Shown here piece by piece: positions 1 through 4,907 of a DNA stretch of 6,088 nucleotides (its first letter is position 1; each line of letters starts with the position of its first letter). Origin of the DNA: CANNBR01 sp964592275. GTDB lineage: Bacteria; Babelota; Babeliae; Babelales; CAIQNR01. The position numbers and the translations under genes are program-made. The notes beneath the pieces are model-generated. The model did no database searches and was not told where the DNA came from. It saw only the letters and a list, made by a program, of their open reading frames with translations. The stretch is from assembly GCA_964592275.1 (NCBI GenBank), contig CAZQDJ010000035.1, positions 1-6,088 of the forward strand. Direction: 5' to 3'.

Positions 1-11
1 ACCGTTTCCAT
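1..11 (-). CDS. Start of an unidentified gene, cut by the window edge
   Basis: Only the first codons are visible: ATG at 11-9, then GAA, ACG and a partial codon (Met-Glu-Thr). A Shine-Dalgarno sequence AAGGGAG lies just upstream (GGGAG at 22-18), six bases from the ATG, which is ideal spacing. The gene begins 20 bases after the CCA end of tRNA-Leu and no terminator separates them, so it is probably transcribed with the tRNAs. Three residues cannot identify the product. Confidence 0.5.
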
Positions 12-31
12 AGATTACTCCCTTTTTTAAT

Positions 32-116
32 TGGTGCGGGAAGAGGGACTTGAACCCCCACTTCGTAAGAAACTGGATCCTAAGTCCAGCGCGTCTACCA
101 ATTTCGCCATTCCCGC
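32..116 (-). tRNA. tRNA-Leu, anticodon UAG
   Basis: The 85-base minus-strand sequence folds as a class II tRNA. The acceptor stem GCGGGAA pairs with TTCCCGC, followed by discriminator A and an encoded CCA (34-32). The anticodon stem CTGGA/TCCAG encloses the loop CTTAGGA, giving anticodon TAG (82-80), which reads CUA and other CUN leucine codons. The long variable arm with a short CTT/AAG stem is typical of tRNA-Leu. The T arm contains GGTTCAAGTCC. It lies 14 bases downstream of tRNA-Lys, so the two are probably processed from one transcript. Confidence 0.97.
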
Positions 117-130
117 ACTGTAATCTTTTA

Positions 131-206
131 TGGTGGGCCGTGCTGGAATCGAACCAGCAACCTGCAGATTAAGAGTCTGTTGCTCTACCAATTGAGCTAA
201 CGGCCC
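131..206 (-). tRNA. tRNA-Lys, anticodon CUU
   Basis: This is a 76-base minus-strand cloverleaf with encoded CCA (133-131). Acceptor stem GGGCCGT pairs with ACGGCCC, the D stem is GCTC/GAGC, and the T stem GCTGG/CCAGC encloses TTCGATT. The anticodon loop CTCTTAA gives anticodon CTT (173-171), reading the lysine codon AAG. The top of the anticodon stem has one A-C mismatch (ACAGA against TCTGC), which is tolerable. The body resembles bacterial tRNA-Lys. Confidence 0.97.
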
Positions 207-236
207 GTCTTAAAGGCATCCCACAAATATTTTCCT

Positions 237-264
237 AGTGTACCAGACGATCTGATAAAGTAAA
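237..264 (-). promoter_or_regulatory. Candidate promoter for the tRNA-Lys/tRNA-Leu pair
   Basis: On the minus strand a -35-like TTTACT (264-259) and a -10-like TACACT (242-237) are 16 bases apart. The -10 is preceded by TGG, so it fits an extended -10 (TGnTACACT). The predicted start falls about 20-25 bases before the tRNA-Lys 5' end. Similar ACACT elements precede tsf and argS. The tRNAs could also be read through from frr, because no terminator is visible between 282 and 207. Confidence 0.4.
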
Positions 265-281
265 CGAGGAAAATTAATAAG

Positions 282-869
282 TTATGCTTTGAGACTTATT
301 TCTTTTTTAGCACTGAGATCTTCAACGAATTTGATAGATTTATCAGTGTGTTTTTGTAGTAATTCACTTAAGCGTTTTGCAAAATCTTCAGAAACATCAC
401 CATCTTTTTCAGTATCTCTTACAAGATTATGAAAATATTTACGTACGTTACGAATGGCAACACGAGCTTCTTCTAATTTCTTGTGAAGAAGCTTTGCAAG
501 TTCTTCTCGTCGAGTTGCGCTCATGTCTTGTAAAACGATACGAATAATATGCCCGTCTTGTTGCGGAGTAACGCCAAGATCAGATTCTTTAAGTGCGCGT
601 TCGATATCAATAAGAACCCCTTGATCCCACGGTTGAATAATAATCATACGAGCTTCTGGTGAAGTTACTGTTGCAAGATTTTTAAGAGGAAGTTCGGTAG
701 TGCCGCCATAACAAGAAACTTTGATGTCTTCAACCATCGAAGGGTGCGCTCTGCCAGTTCTAATGCCTACTAATTCATGTTCAAAATGTTTGATACATTT
801 GACCATTTCTGCATCAATTTCATCTTCAAATGGCTTTGTTTGGCCTTCGATTAATACTAATTCTGCCAT
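282..869 (-). CDS. frr: Ribosome recycling factor
   Basis: Ribosome recycling factor works with EF-G to split the post-termination ribosome in the cytoplasm. The 195-residue product matches the family along its length. It has the IRTGRAHPS motif (residues 36-44), the SDLGVTP segment (96-102) of the small domain, and EARVAIRNVRKY (134-145) in the long helical domain, with a charged C-terminal helix. It is about ten residues longer than E. coli RRF, at the N-terminus. The start is supported by AGGA (880-877), seven bases before the ATG. It follows tsf by 19 bases and is almost certainly cotranscribed with it. pyrH, often between tsf and frr in other bacteria, is absent here. Confidence 0.97.
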   Translation of the reverse strand: MAELVLIEGQTKPFEDEIDAEMVKCIKHFEHELVGIRTGRAHPSMVEDIKVSCYGGTTELPLKNLATVTSPEARMIIIQPWDQGVLIDIERALKESDLGVTPQQDGHIIRIVLQDMSATRREELAKLLHKKLEEARVAIRNVRKYFHNLVRDTEKDGDVSEDFAKRLSELLQKHTDKSIKFVEDLSAKKEISLKA

Positions 870-888
870 GTTTATGTCCTAACAGTAG

Positions 889-1485
889 TTAAGCGCCAAT
901 TTCGTAGCGAACAAATCTTCTAATTTTGATGCTTTCACCCATTTTTCCAATAAGTTCTTGCAACACTTGCTCAACAGTAAATTTGTCATTTTTAACAAAT
1001 TTTTGTTGAAGAAGGCAGTTATCTGCATATAATTTTTGAATTTTTCCTTCAAGAATTTTTTCGATAAATTCTTCTTTTTTGCCTTCATTTTTTAATTGTT
1101 CGCGAACAATTTCTTTCTCTTTTTCAAGCCATTTTGGATCGACTTCTTCAGGAGTAAGACACAAAGGTTTGATTGCAGCAATATGCATGCAGACATCTTG
1201 AGCGAATTTTTTTAGTTCTTCGTTACGTGCTACAAAATCAGTTTCGCAATTGATTTCAATAAGTACACCAAGTGTTGCGCCTGGATGAATGTATGCGTGA
1301 ATTAAACCTTGGGAGGTTGCATTTCCACCTCGTTTTGCAGCAACTGCAGCACCTTTTTTACGCAGTACGTCGATCGCCATATCGATGTCGCCGTTAGCTT
1401 CTTCTAAGGCTTTTTTGCAATCCATCATGCCCATGCTGGTCATTTCACGTAATTTTTGAATGTCTTCTAAACTTACCTTTGCCAT
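889..1485 (-). CDS. tsf: Elongation factor Ts, short form
   Basis: EF-Ts is the guanine-nucleotide exchange factor that regenerates EF-Tu-GTP. The N-terminal UBA-like domain (residues 1-50) has the family pattern LREMTSMGMMDCKKALEE, and the diagnostic TDFVARN motif, which contacts EF-Tu, is at 82-88. At 198 residues it is close to the compact Thermus-type protein and shorter than the roughly 280-residue E. coli form. The second half is a lysine/glutamate-rich helical stretch (about 118-155) and a conserved-looking end, so it appears complete rather than truncated. The start is set by GGGAG (1495-1491), five bases before the ATG. Upstream is argS rather than the usual rpsB, 80 bases away, with a candidate promoter in the gap. 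Confidence 0.96.
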   Translation of the reverse strand: MAKVSLEDIQKLREMTSMGMMDCKKALEEANGDIDMAIDVLRKKGAAVAAKRGGNATSQGLIHAYIHPGATLGVLIEINCETDFVARNEELKKFAQDVCMHIAAIKPLCLTPEEVDPKWLEKEKEIVREQLKNEGKKEEFIEKILEGKIQKLYADNCLLQQKFVKNDKFTVEQVLQELIGKMGESIKIRRFVRYEIGA

Positions 1486-1532
1486 GTGTGCTCCCGGTCT
1501 TAAGTGATTAAATTTCTTTTAAAGATGTTTCT

Positions 1533-1561
1533 AGTGTGCCAAAATCAATATCTTTGCGCAA
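1533..1561 (-). promoter_or_regulatory. Candidate promoter for tsf-frr
   Basis: A minus-strand -35-like TTGCGC (1561-1556) and -10-like CACACT (1538-1533) are separated by 17 bases. The -10 is preceded by TGG, an extended -10 form. The hexamers match the sigma-70 consensus only moderately. Support comes from location, in the argS-tsf gap, and from resemblance to the elements before the tRNAs and argS: ACACT followed within a few bases by an A-rich run. The predicted leader is about 40 bases. Confidence 0.35.
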
Positions 1562-1565
1562 ATCG

Positions 1566-3203
1566 CTACATTCTCTCGGGCCTGCTGATTCCAATAAGTT
1601 TTAGACAACGGTCAAAGGTGTCTCGTACAAGAAGAATAAGAAGAAGTCGCGCCCTGCTTTGCGCTACTGATTTAGGCTCAAGCACACGATTGTGGTGATA
1701 ATAGTTGTGGAAAATATGTGCCAAATCAAGCAAATAATAGGTGAGTAAATGTACTTGATAATTTTTACTAATATCGATTAAAAGTTCACGAAGTGAAGCT
1801 ATTTTCTTAAGAAGTAAAAATTCTTCCGAGCTTAATCCAGCAACATCTTCTGGGTTAATTTCTAATAGTTCGGAGTGTTCTCTGGTGCGTTCAAGAATTG
1901 CTTGGGTACGTACAAAAGCATACTGAAGGGAATAGACAGGGTTTTCATCTGTCTTTTTAAGAGCGAGATCAATATCAAATTCAAGATGTGCATCAGCTTT
2001 TCTATTAAGGTAGAAAAAGCGTGCAACATCAGTGCCAACTTCGTCAATAACATCTTTAAGTCCAATTATTCTGCCAGTTCGTTTTGACATGCGCAATTGT
2101 TGGCCATCTTCTTTTAACGAGACAAGTTGATATAAAATACAATCAAGTGTGACATCAGTAAGTCCAAGTGCCTGCCGAATACCTTCAAGACGGCGTGGAT
2201 AACTATGATGATCTTGCCCTAGTACGAGTACGAGTTTACTAAATCCACGTTGTGCTTTATTTAAAAGATAGGCCGCATCGGCAGCAACGTAGGTGTAACT
2301 GCCATCTGCTTTTTTAAGAACACGGTCTTTATCGTCGCCAAAGGCAGTTGATCTAAACCAGAGAGCGCCATCTTGTTCATAGGTGTTTCCTGACGTAGCA
2401 AGTTGAGCAAGTGCTTCTTTAATAGCTGCAGTGTGTAATGTTTTTTCTGAAAACCAGACATCAAAAGTGATACCGTAAGCAGCAAGTGTTTTTTCAAGAA
2501 GGGCAAGCATGTGCTTGTGTCCGTACTCAATAAAAAAACTATCTGGCTGGGCAAGAATGGTTTGTCCGTGTTCTTTAATACATGCTTGCGCAAGTTCGAC
2601 AAGGTATTCACCTTTGTATGATTCTTCAGGAAGTTCAACCGATTGACCGCATGCTTGTTGGCAGCGAATTTTTAGCGATATCCCAAGCTTTTGCATTTGA
2701 GAACCAGCATCATTGACGTAATGTTCTTTGGTTATTTTGAATTGTAAAAAACGCATAACGTTACCAAGAACATCACCGATAATACCTCCACGTCCATGAC
2801 CAAGATGGAGAGGGCCTGTTGGGTTGGCGCTGACAAATTCTATATTCCAAATGCCTTGTGGTTCATCAAGTTGAAAATAGCTGTCTTTGTTAATAAAAAG
2901 ATCTTGAGCAAGTTCTTTAAAAGCGTCATGAGTGAAATAAAAATTAAGAAATCCAGGTCCTGCAACTTCTATTTTTTGTAAGGCAGGGTTGGTAAAGCCG
3001 GTTGCAATTGTTTGTGCAACTACCCGTGGATTGGTGGCAAGAGCTTTTGCAAGAACCATGGCAGCGTTTGAAACCATGTCCCCAAACTGTTGTTTATCAG
3101 AATCGCAATTGAGGGAAAATTCAATGTGAGGGAGTGTTTCTAATGAAAAAGTTTTTGATACATATAAGAAAAACTGGTGTTTAAGATCATGTATGAGCGA
3201 CAT
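1566..3203 (-). CDS. argS: Arginyl-tRNA synthetase
   Basis: A class I aminoacyl-tRNA synthetase that charges tRNA-Arg with arginine using ATP. Its 545 residues are the usual length. An N-terminal tRNA-recognition domain (about 1-115) precedes the catalytic core with NPTGPLHLGHGRGG (127-140), containing the HIGH motif as HLGH (133-136), and YVNDAGSQ (162-169). The second signature is MSKRTG (372-377); many ArgRS have a degenerate KMSKS, but here it is well preserved. The DALR anticodon-binding domain occupies about 425-545 (SLQYAFVRTQAIL at 425-437) and ends with the typical LIGISRPERM. AAGGG (3215-3211), seven bases from the ATG, supports the start. The stop is TAG. No terminator is seen between argS and tsf. 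Confidence 0.97.
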   Translation of the reverse strand: MSLIHDLKHQFFLYVSKTFSLETLPHIEFSLNCDSDKQQFGDMVSNAAMVLAKALATNPRVVAQTIATGFTNPALQKIEVAGPGFLNFYFTHDAFKELAQDLFINKDSYFQLDEPQGIWNIEFVSANPTGPLHLGHGRGGIIGDVLGNVMRFLQFKITKEHYVNDAGSQMQKLGISLKIRCQQACGQSVELPEESYKGEYLVELAQACIKEHGQTILAQPDSFFIEYGHKHMLALLEKTLAAYGITFDVWFSEKTLHTAAIKEALAQLATSGNTYEQDGALWFRSTAFGDDKDRVLKKADGSYTYVAADAAYLLNKAQRGFSKLVLVLGQDHHSYPRRLEGIRQALGLTDVTLDCILYQLVSLKEDGQQLRMSKRTGRIIGLKDVIDEVGTDVARFFYLNRKADAHLEFDIDLALKKTDENPVYSLQYAFVRTQAILERTREHSELLEINPEDVAGLSSEEFLLLKKIASLRELLIDISKNYQVHLLTYYLLDLAHIFHNYYHHNRVLEPKSVAQSRARLLLILLVRDTFDRCLKLIGISRPERM

Positions 3204-3239
3204 ACGGATACCCTTAAAAAGTGATAAAATAATTTTCTC

Positions 3240-3245
3240 AGTGTA
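3240..3245 (-). promoter_or_regulatory. Candidate -10 element upstream of argS
   Basis: A minus-strand TACACT lies 36 bases before the argS ATG and is followed by GAGAAAATT, much like the sequence after the -10-like elements of the tRNA and tsf promoters. No good -35 is visible at 16-18 bases. An alternative -10 is the AT-rich TTATTTTATC just downstream (about 3234-3223). argS needs its own promoter because a terminator-like hairpin lies upstream at 3280-3308. Confidence 0.25.
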
Positions 3246-3279
3246 TCGGAAAGAGGGTTGAATGACTATTGGATAACAG

Positions 3280-3308
3280 AAAAGCGCCTCAATTTAAGAA
3301 GCGCTTTT
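3280..3308 (-). terminator. Hairpin terminator after the 83-residue gene
   Basis: AAAAGCGC (3280-3287) pairs with GCGCTTTT (3301-3308), with two further inner pairs after one mismatch. Read on the minus strand, the stem ends in a short T run (CGCTTTTCTGTT), and it starts 22 bases after the stop codon at 3331. The T tract is short, so termination may be partial. It shares the core TTAAGAAGCGC (plus-strand reading) with the terminator at 3747-3782. Confidence 0.6.
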
Positions 3309-3330
3309 TAAAATTACGTATTTATGGGAT

Positions 3331-3582
3331 TTAGCTTGCAGCTATTTGAGCTAAATCGGACGAATGTTGAGCGTTTTTTTCTTTGAGTTCGGCAAGTTTT
3401 TTCTGTATATCTTCCAATGTTTTACCAGCTTTTTTGGTCTGGCTGAATTCAACGAATGCGTCAATAGTAGCAGAGAGAGATGTGATGATGTAAGCGGTTG
3501 CAAATTTTCCTTGGTTTTCACTAAGTGGTTGTAACATCCCTGTTGCGCAACAAGCACCAATCAAATTTACTGCGGCAAGCAT
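3331..3582 (-). CDS. Small hypothetical membrane-associated protein
   Basis: I do not recognise this 83-residue protein. Residues 1-18 are hydrophobic and include a Cys-Cys pair (11-12). A second hydrophobic stretch spans 27-46, and residues 53-71 (KTLEDIQKKLAELKEKN) form a charged, coiled-coil-like helix. The reading frame is closed by a stop eight codons before the ATG, and no other usual start codon lies between. There is no recognisable Shine-Dalgarno sequence, so initiation is weak, leaderless-like, or the ORF is a remnant. A TATAAG box lies 36 bases upstream and a hairpin terminator follows. The order of hydrophobic segments then a charged helix resembles the C-terminal half of the 254-residue neighbour, but residue identity is low. 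Confidence 0.55.
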   Translation of the reverse strand: MLAAVNLIGACCATGMLQPLSENQGKFATAYIITSLSATIDAFVEFSQTKKAGKTLEDIQKKLAELKEKNAQHSSDLAQIAAS

Positions 3583-3629
3583 TGCAAGGCGGGAATAGAA
3601 GTTTTATTTCTTGTATTCTTATAATTTAA

Positions 3630-3646
3630 CCTGATTAGAGATCAGG
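3630..3646. repeat. Short perfect inverted repeat
   Basis: CCTGAT (3630-3635) and ATCAGG (3641-3646) form a 6-bp stem with loop TAGAG. It sits just upstream, in minus-strand terms, of a TATAAG box (3623-3618) ahead of the 83-residue ORF, where a -35 or an operator would lie. There is no T tract directly after either arm, so it is not an intrinsic terminator. An operator role is only a guess. Confidence 0.4.
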
Positions 3647-3673
3647 CTACGGTTGTTTTTCTTAGTAAACGCT

Positions 3674-3703
3674 GGAGGGATTGCCACGCAAGCTCGCAAT
3701 GAC
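3674..3703 (-). repeat. GTCATTGCGAG-type palindromic intergenic repeat
   Basis: The minus strand begins GTCATTGCGAG and ends GGCAATCCCTCC, with ATTGC/GCAAT arms (3680-3684 and 3696-3700) around an 11-base centre. From memory, closely similar GTCATTGCGAG...GGCAATCC palindromes are dispersed in intergenic regions of many bacterial genomes, including intracellular ones. Only one copy is present here, so its repetitive nature is inferred from that resemblance. It lies between the two small accessory genes and contains no ORF. Confidence 0.55.
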
Positions 3704-3746
3704 ATTGATTTTTATTTGTTAATTAATGTTCGGATAAACTTTTAAT

Positions 3747-3782
3747 AAATAAAGGCGCTCTGATTAAGAAGCGCCTTTATTT
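3747..3782 (-). terminator. Strong hairpin terminator after the 254-residue gene
   Basis: A perfect 13-bp stem (3747-3759 with 3770-3782, core AAAGGCGCT/AGCGCCTTT) encloses a 10-base loop. Read on the minus strand it is followed by TTTATTTATTAAA, and it begins 20 bases after the stop codon of the gene at 3802. The stem is A-rich before and T-rich after on both strands, so it could act in both directions, though no plus-strand gene is nearby. It shares TTAAGAAGCGC (3764-3774) with the hairpin at 3280-3308. Confidence 0.8.
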
Positions 3783-3801
3783 TTAAGCTAAAATGAGATT
3801 T

Positions 3802-4566
3802 TTACGCTCTTAGTTTATTTAAGCAGTCTTCAAAGTTAGCAATTTGTGCAGTAGACACTGACATTGATTTTAATTGAGTGAGGACTGCTTCTGCTTCTTT
3901 TATTAATTGAGCCTTTGTTTTTGTTGTTGTTTGTTCAAGCTTTGTTTGGTGCGTTGCCATGAGTTCTTGTTCTTCTCTATTGCAGCTTCGACGACGTGAA
4001 ATGTAAGACCTTGCGGTCCCAAAGCCTGATGCAAGAGCAATGACTGCATATTTTGGAGCATCTTCAACAGTATTGGTAATGAGATATGCGGCGCTTGCAA
4101 TTATGGCTATGCCGATGCCAGCTTTTTCATAACGACCAAGGTTTTTTTTCTCTGCGATCTCTTCAAGATCCTTGTTGTAAGTGTCTCTTGCTTGATTTTG
4201 TTTTTCAATTTCTAAGCAAAGATCAAAAAAATAGTTTGAAAGAACATATGCTTTTTGTTCGGCATCTGCAGCTTCTTTTGCTTTTTTAGCAGCTTCTTCG
4301 CGTTGCCTTTTTTCTGCTAGCTGTTGTTGGTAAGGATTATGAATTTTTTTTGGAGATTCTTCGGTATATTTTTGTTTTTCAACTTCTTTTTCTAAAACCG
4401 TTTTTTTTGATGGTTCTCGTGAAGGGATGCGGGCAAAGTCACCTGATTGATCATCAATATCATCAATTGATGGATTTCCAGAAGTGTCATAAGGATTGTA
4501 ATTGTAAGCATTGATTAACGGTGTTGAAAGTAATAGGAGGAGAGAAATTTTTTTATATGTTTTCAT
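3802..4566 (-). CDS. Hypothetical exported protein, two hydrophobic segments and coiled coils
   Basis: A 254-residue protein I do not recognise. Residues 1-20 are a clear Sec signal peptide: basic MKTYKK, a leucine-rich core, and a cleavage-type end LINA before Tyr21. Next come a Tyr/Asn/Asp-rich stretch (21-45), a Lys/Glu-rich region likely to be coiled coil (55-107, with AEKRQREEAAKKAKEAADAE at 84-103), then two hydrophobic segments (about 149-166 and 172-188) ending in the basic RRR at 191-193. A polar, Thr/Lys/Gln-rich helical tail (195-254) follows. AAAGGA (4577-4572), five bases before the ATG, supports the start. A strong terminator follows the stop, so it is probably monocistronic. 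Secretion, then insertion in a membrane, is inferred from the segments; the function is unknown. Confidence 0.85.
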   Translation of the reverse strand: MKTYKKISLLLLLSTPLINAYNYNPYDTSGNPSIDDIDDQSGDFARIPSREPSKKTVLEKEVEKQKYTEESPKKIHNPYQQQLAEKRQREEAAKKAKEAADAEQKAYVLSNYFFDLCLEIEKQNQARDTYNKDLEEIAEKKNLGRYEKAGIGIAIIASAAYLITNTVEDAPKYAVIALASGFGTARSYISRRRSCNREEQELMATHQTKLEQTTTKTKAQLIKEAEAVLTQLKSMSVSTAQIANFEDCLNKLRA

Positions 4567-4752
4567 ACGATTCCTTTAATAGTTTTAACCCATAGTCTGA
4601 TATCGCCTTCACCATGGTGGCGTTTTAGAGGAAAGCGAATGGAATTTTGGGTCATTTTTTATTGTTAAACACGGCAGCAAACTACTTCTTTTCAAAACAA
4701 CTGTCTAGCTAGTCGGTGCTTTAATCACAATGCTTAATTCAAGGAGAGGGAA

Positions 4753-4818
4753 ATGTATTCATATGAGTTAATCAATGCAACAAAAATCGCTGACCGGATC
4801 TTCTGTTGCATTGATTAA
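4753..4818 (+). CDS. Possible 21-residue ORF, speculative
   Basis: ATG at 4753 is preceded by AAGGAG (4741-4746) with six bases between, which is an unusually good initiation signal and the only such plus-strand signal in this gap. The peptide (MYSYELINATKIADRIFCCID) has no recognisable family. Its second half is encoded by the 15-bp inverted repeat, and the TAA stop is the last three bases of the right arm. It could be a leader peptide, the head of a decayed gene, or chance. Every other gene in the window is on the opposite strand, which lowers my confidence. Confidence 0.2.
   Translation: MYSYELINATKIADRIFCCID
4768..4818. repeat. Perfect 15-bp inverted repeat with 21-base spacer
   Basis: TTAATCAATGCAACA (4768-4782) is exactly complementary to TGTTGCATTGATTAA (4804-4818). 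The 21-base spacer can extend the fold slightly (ATC/GAT at 4786-4788 and 4797-4799). Neither strand has a T tract after the arm, so it is not a typical intrinsic terminator. On the minus strand it lies about 90 bases after the zinc-finger stop codon, where it could stabilise the mRNA 3' end. It might also be an inverted-repeat mobile remnant or a protein-binding site. Confidence 0.85.
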
Positions 4819-4850
4819 TGGTTACATAAAGGAAATTGGGAAACAGTTAT

Positions 4851-4864
4851 GAGAACTTGTTCTC
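4851..4864. repeat. 14-bp dyad GAGAAC-TT-GTTCTC
   Basis: GAGAAC (4851-4856) and GTTCTC (4859-4864) are perfect inverted halves separated by two bases. The centre is too tight for a full RNA hairpin, so a binding site for a dimeric protein is more natural than a terminator. It lies 44 bases past the zinc-finger gene stop codon on the minus strand. No regulator is identified in the window. Confidence 0.4.
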
Positions 4865-4907
4865 TAATGCATCTATTGGTTTTGGATGAGTTCTAAGGCT
4901 TTTCGGT

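Larger units (their letters stand above)
4567..4907. other. Intergenic region of about 340 bp without a convincing gene
   Basis: This stretch separates the zinc-finger gene from the 254-residue gene. It holds the ribosome-binding site of the latter, a 10-bp palindrome CACCATGGTG (4610-4619), the palindrome CTAGCTAG (4705-4712), a perfect 15-bp inverted repeat (4768-4818), a 14-bp dyad (4851-4864) and a 21-codon plus-strand ORF with a good ribosome-binding site. I found no convincing sigma-70 promoter for the 254-residue gene and no intrinsic terminator for the zinc-finger gene. The plus-strand frame from 4753 stays open beyond the first TAA through another 25 codons, so a decayed gene is possible. 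Confidence 0.6.

Noticed and set aside
2261..2638. 125-residue minus-strand frame inside argS
   Set aside because: It lies wholly within the well-conserved argS coding region in another frame, and its composition looks like a frame shadow.
3351..3560. 69-residue minus-strand frame overlapping the 83-residue gene
   Set aside because: The 83-residue frame has the more protein-like sequence (hydrophobic segments, then a heptad-like helix) and ends just before the terminator.
3679..3703. The palindromic repeat as a CRISPR repeat
   Set aside because: There is only one copy, with no regularly spaced units or spacers nearby.
3700..3870. Repeated 13-mer TGACATTGATTTT at 3700-3712 and 3858-3870
   Set aside because: One copy is inside a coding sequence, flanks do not match, and a match this short in AT-rich DNA can arise by chance.
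4553..4623. Minus-strand GCCACCATGG, identical to a Kozak consensus, opening a 20-codon ORF
   Set aside because: It overlaps the start of the 254-residue gene in another frame, has no bacterial ribosome-binding site, and is part of the palindrome CACCATGGTG. Chance is the simplest reading.
4768..4818. The 15-bp inverted repeat as an intrinsic terminator of the zinc-finger gene
   Set aside because: No T run follows the stem on the minus strand, where TTAACTCATATG follows the arm.
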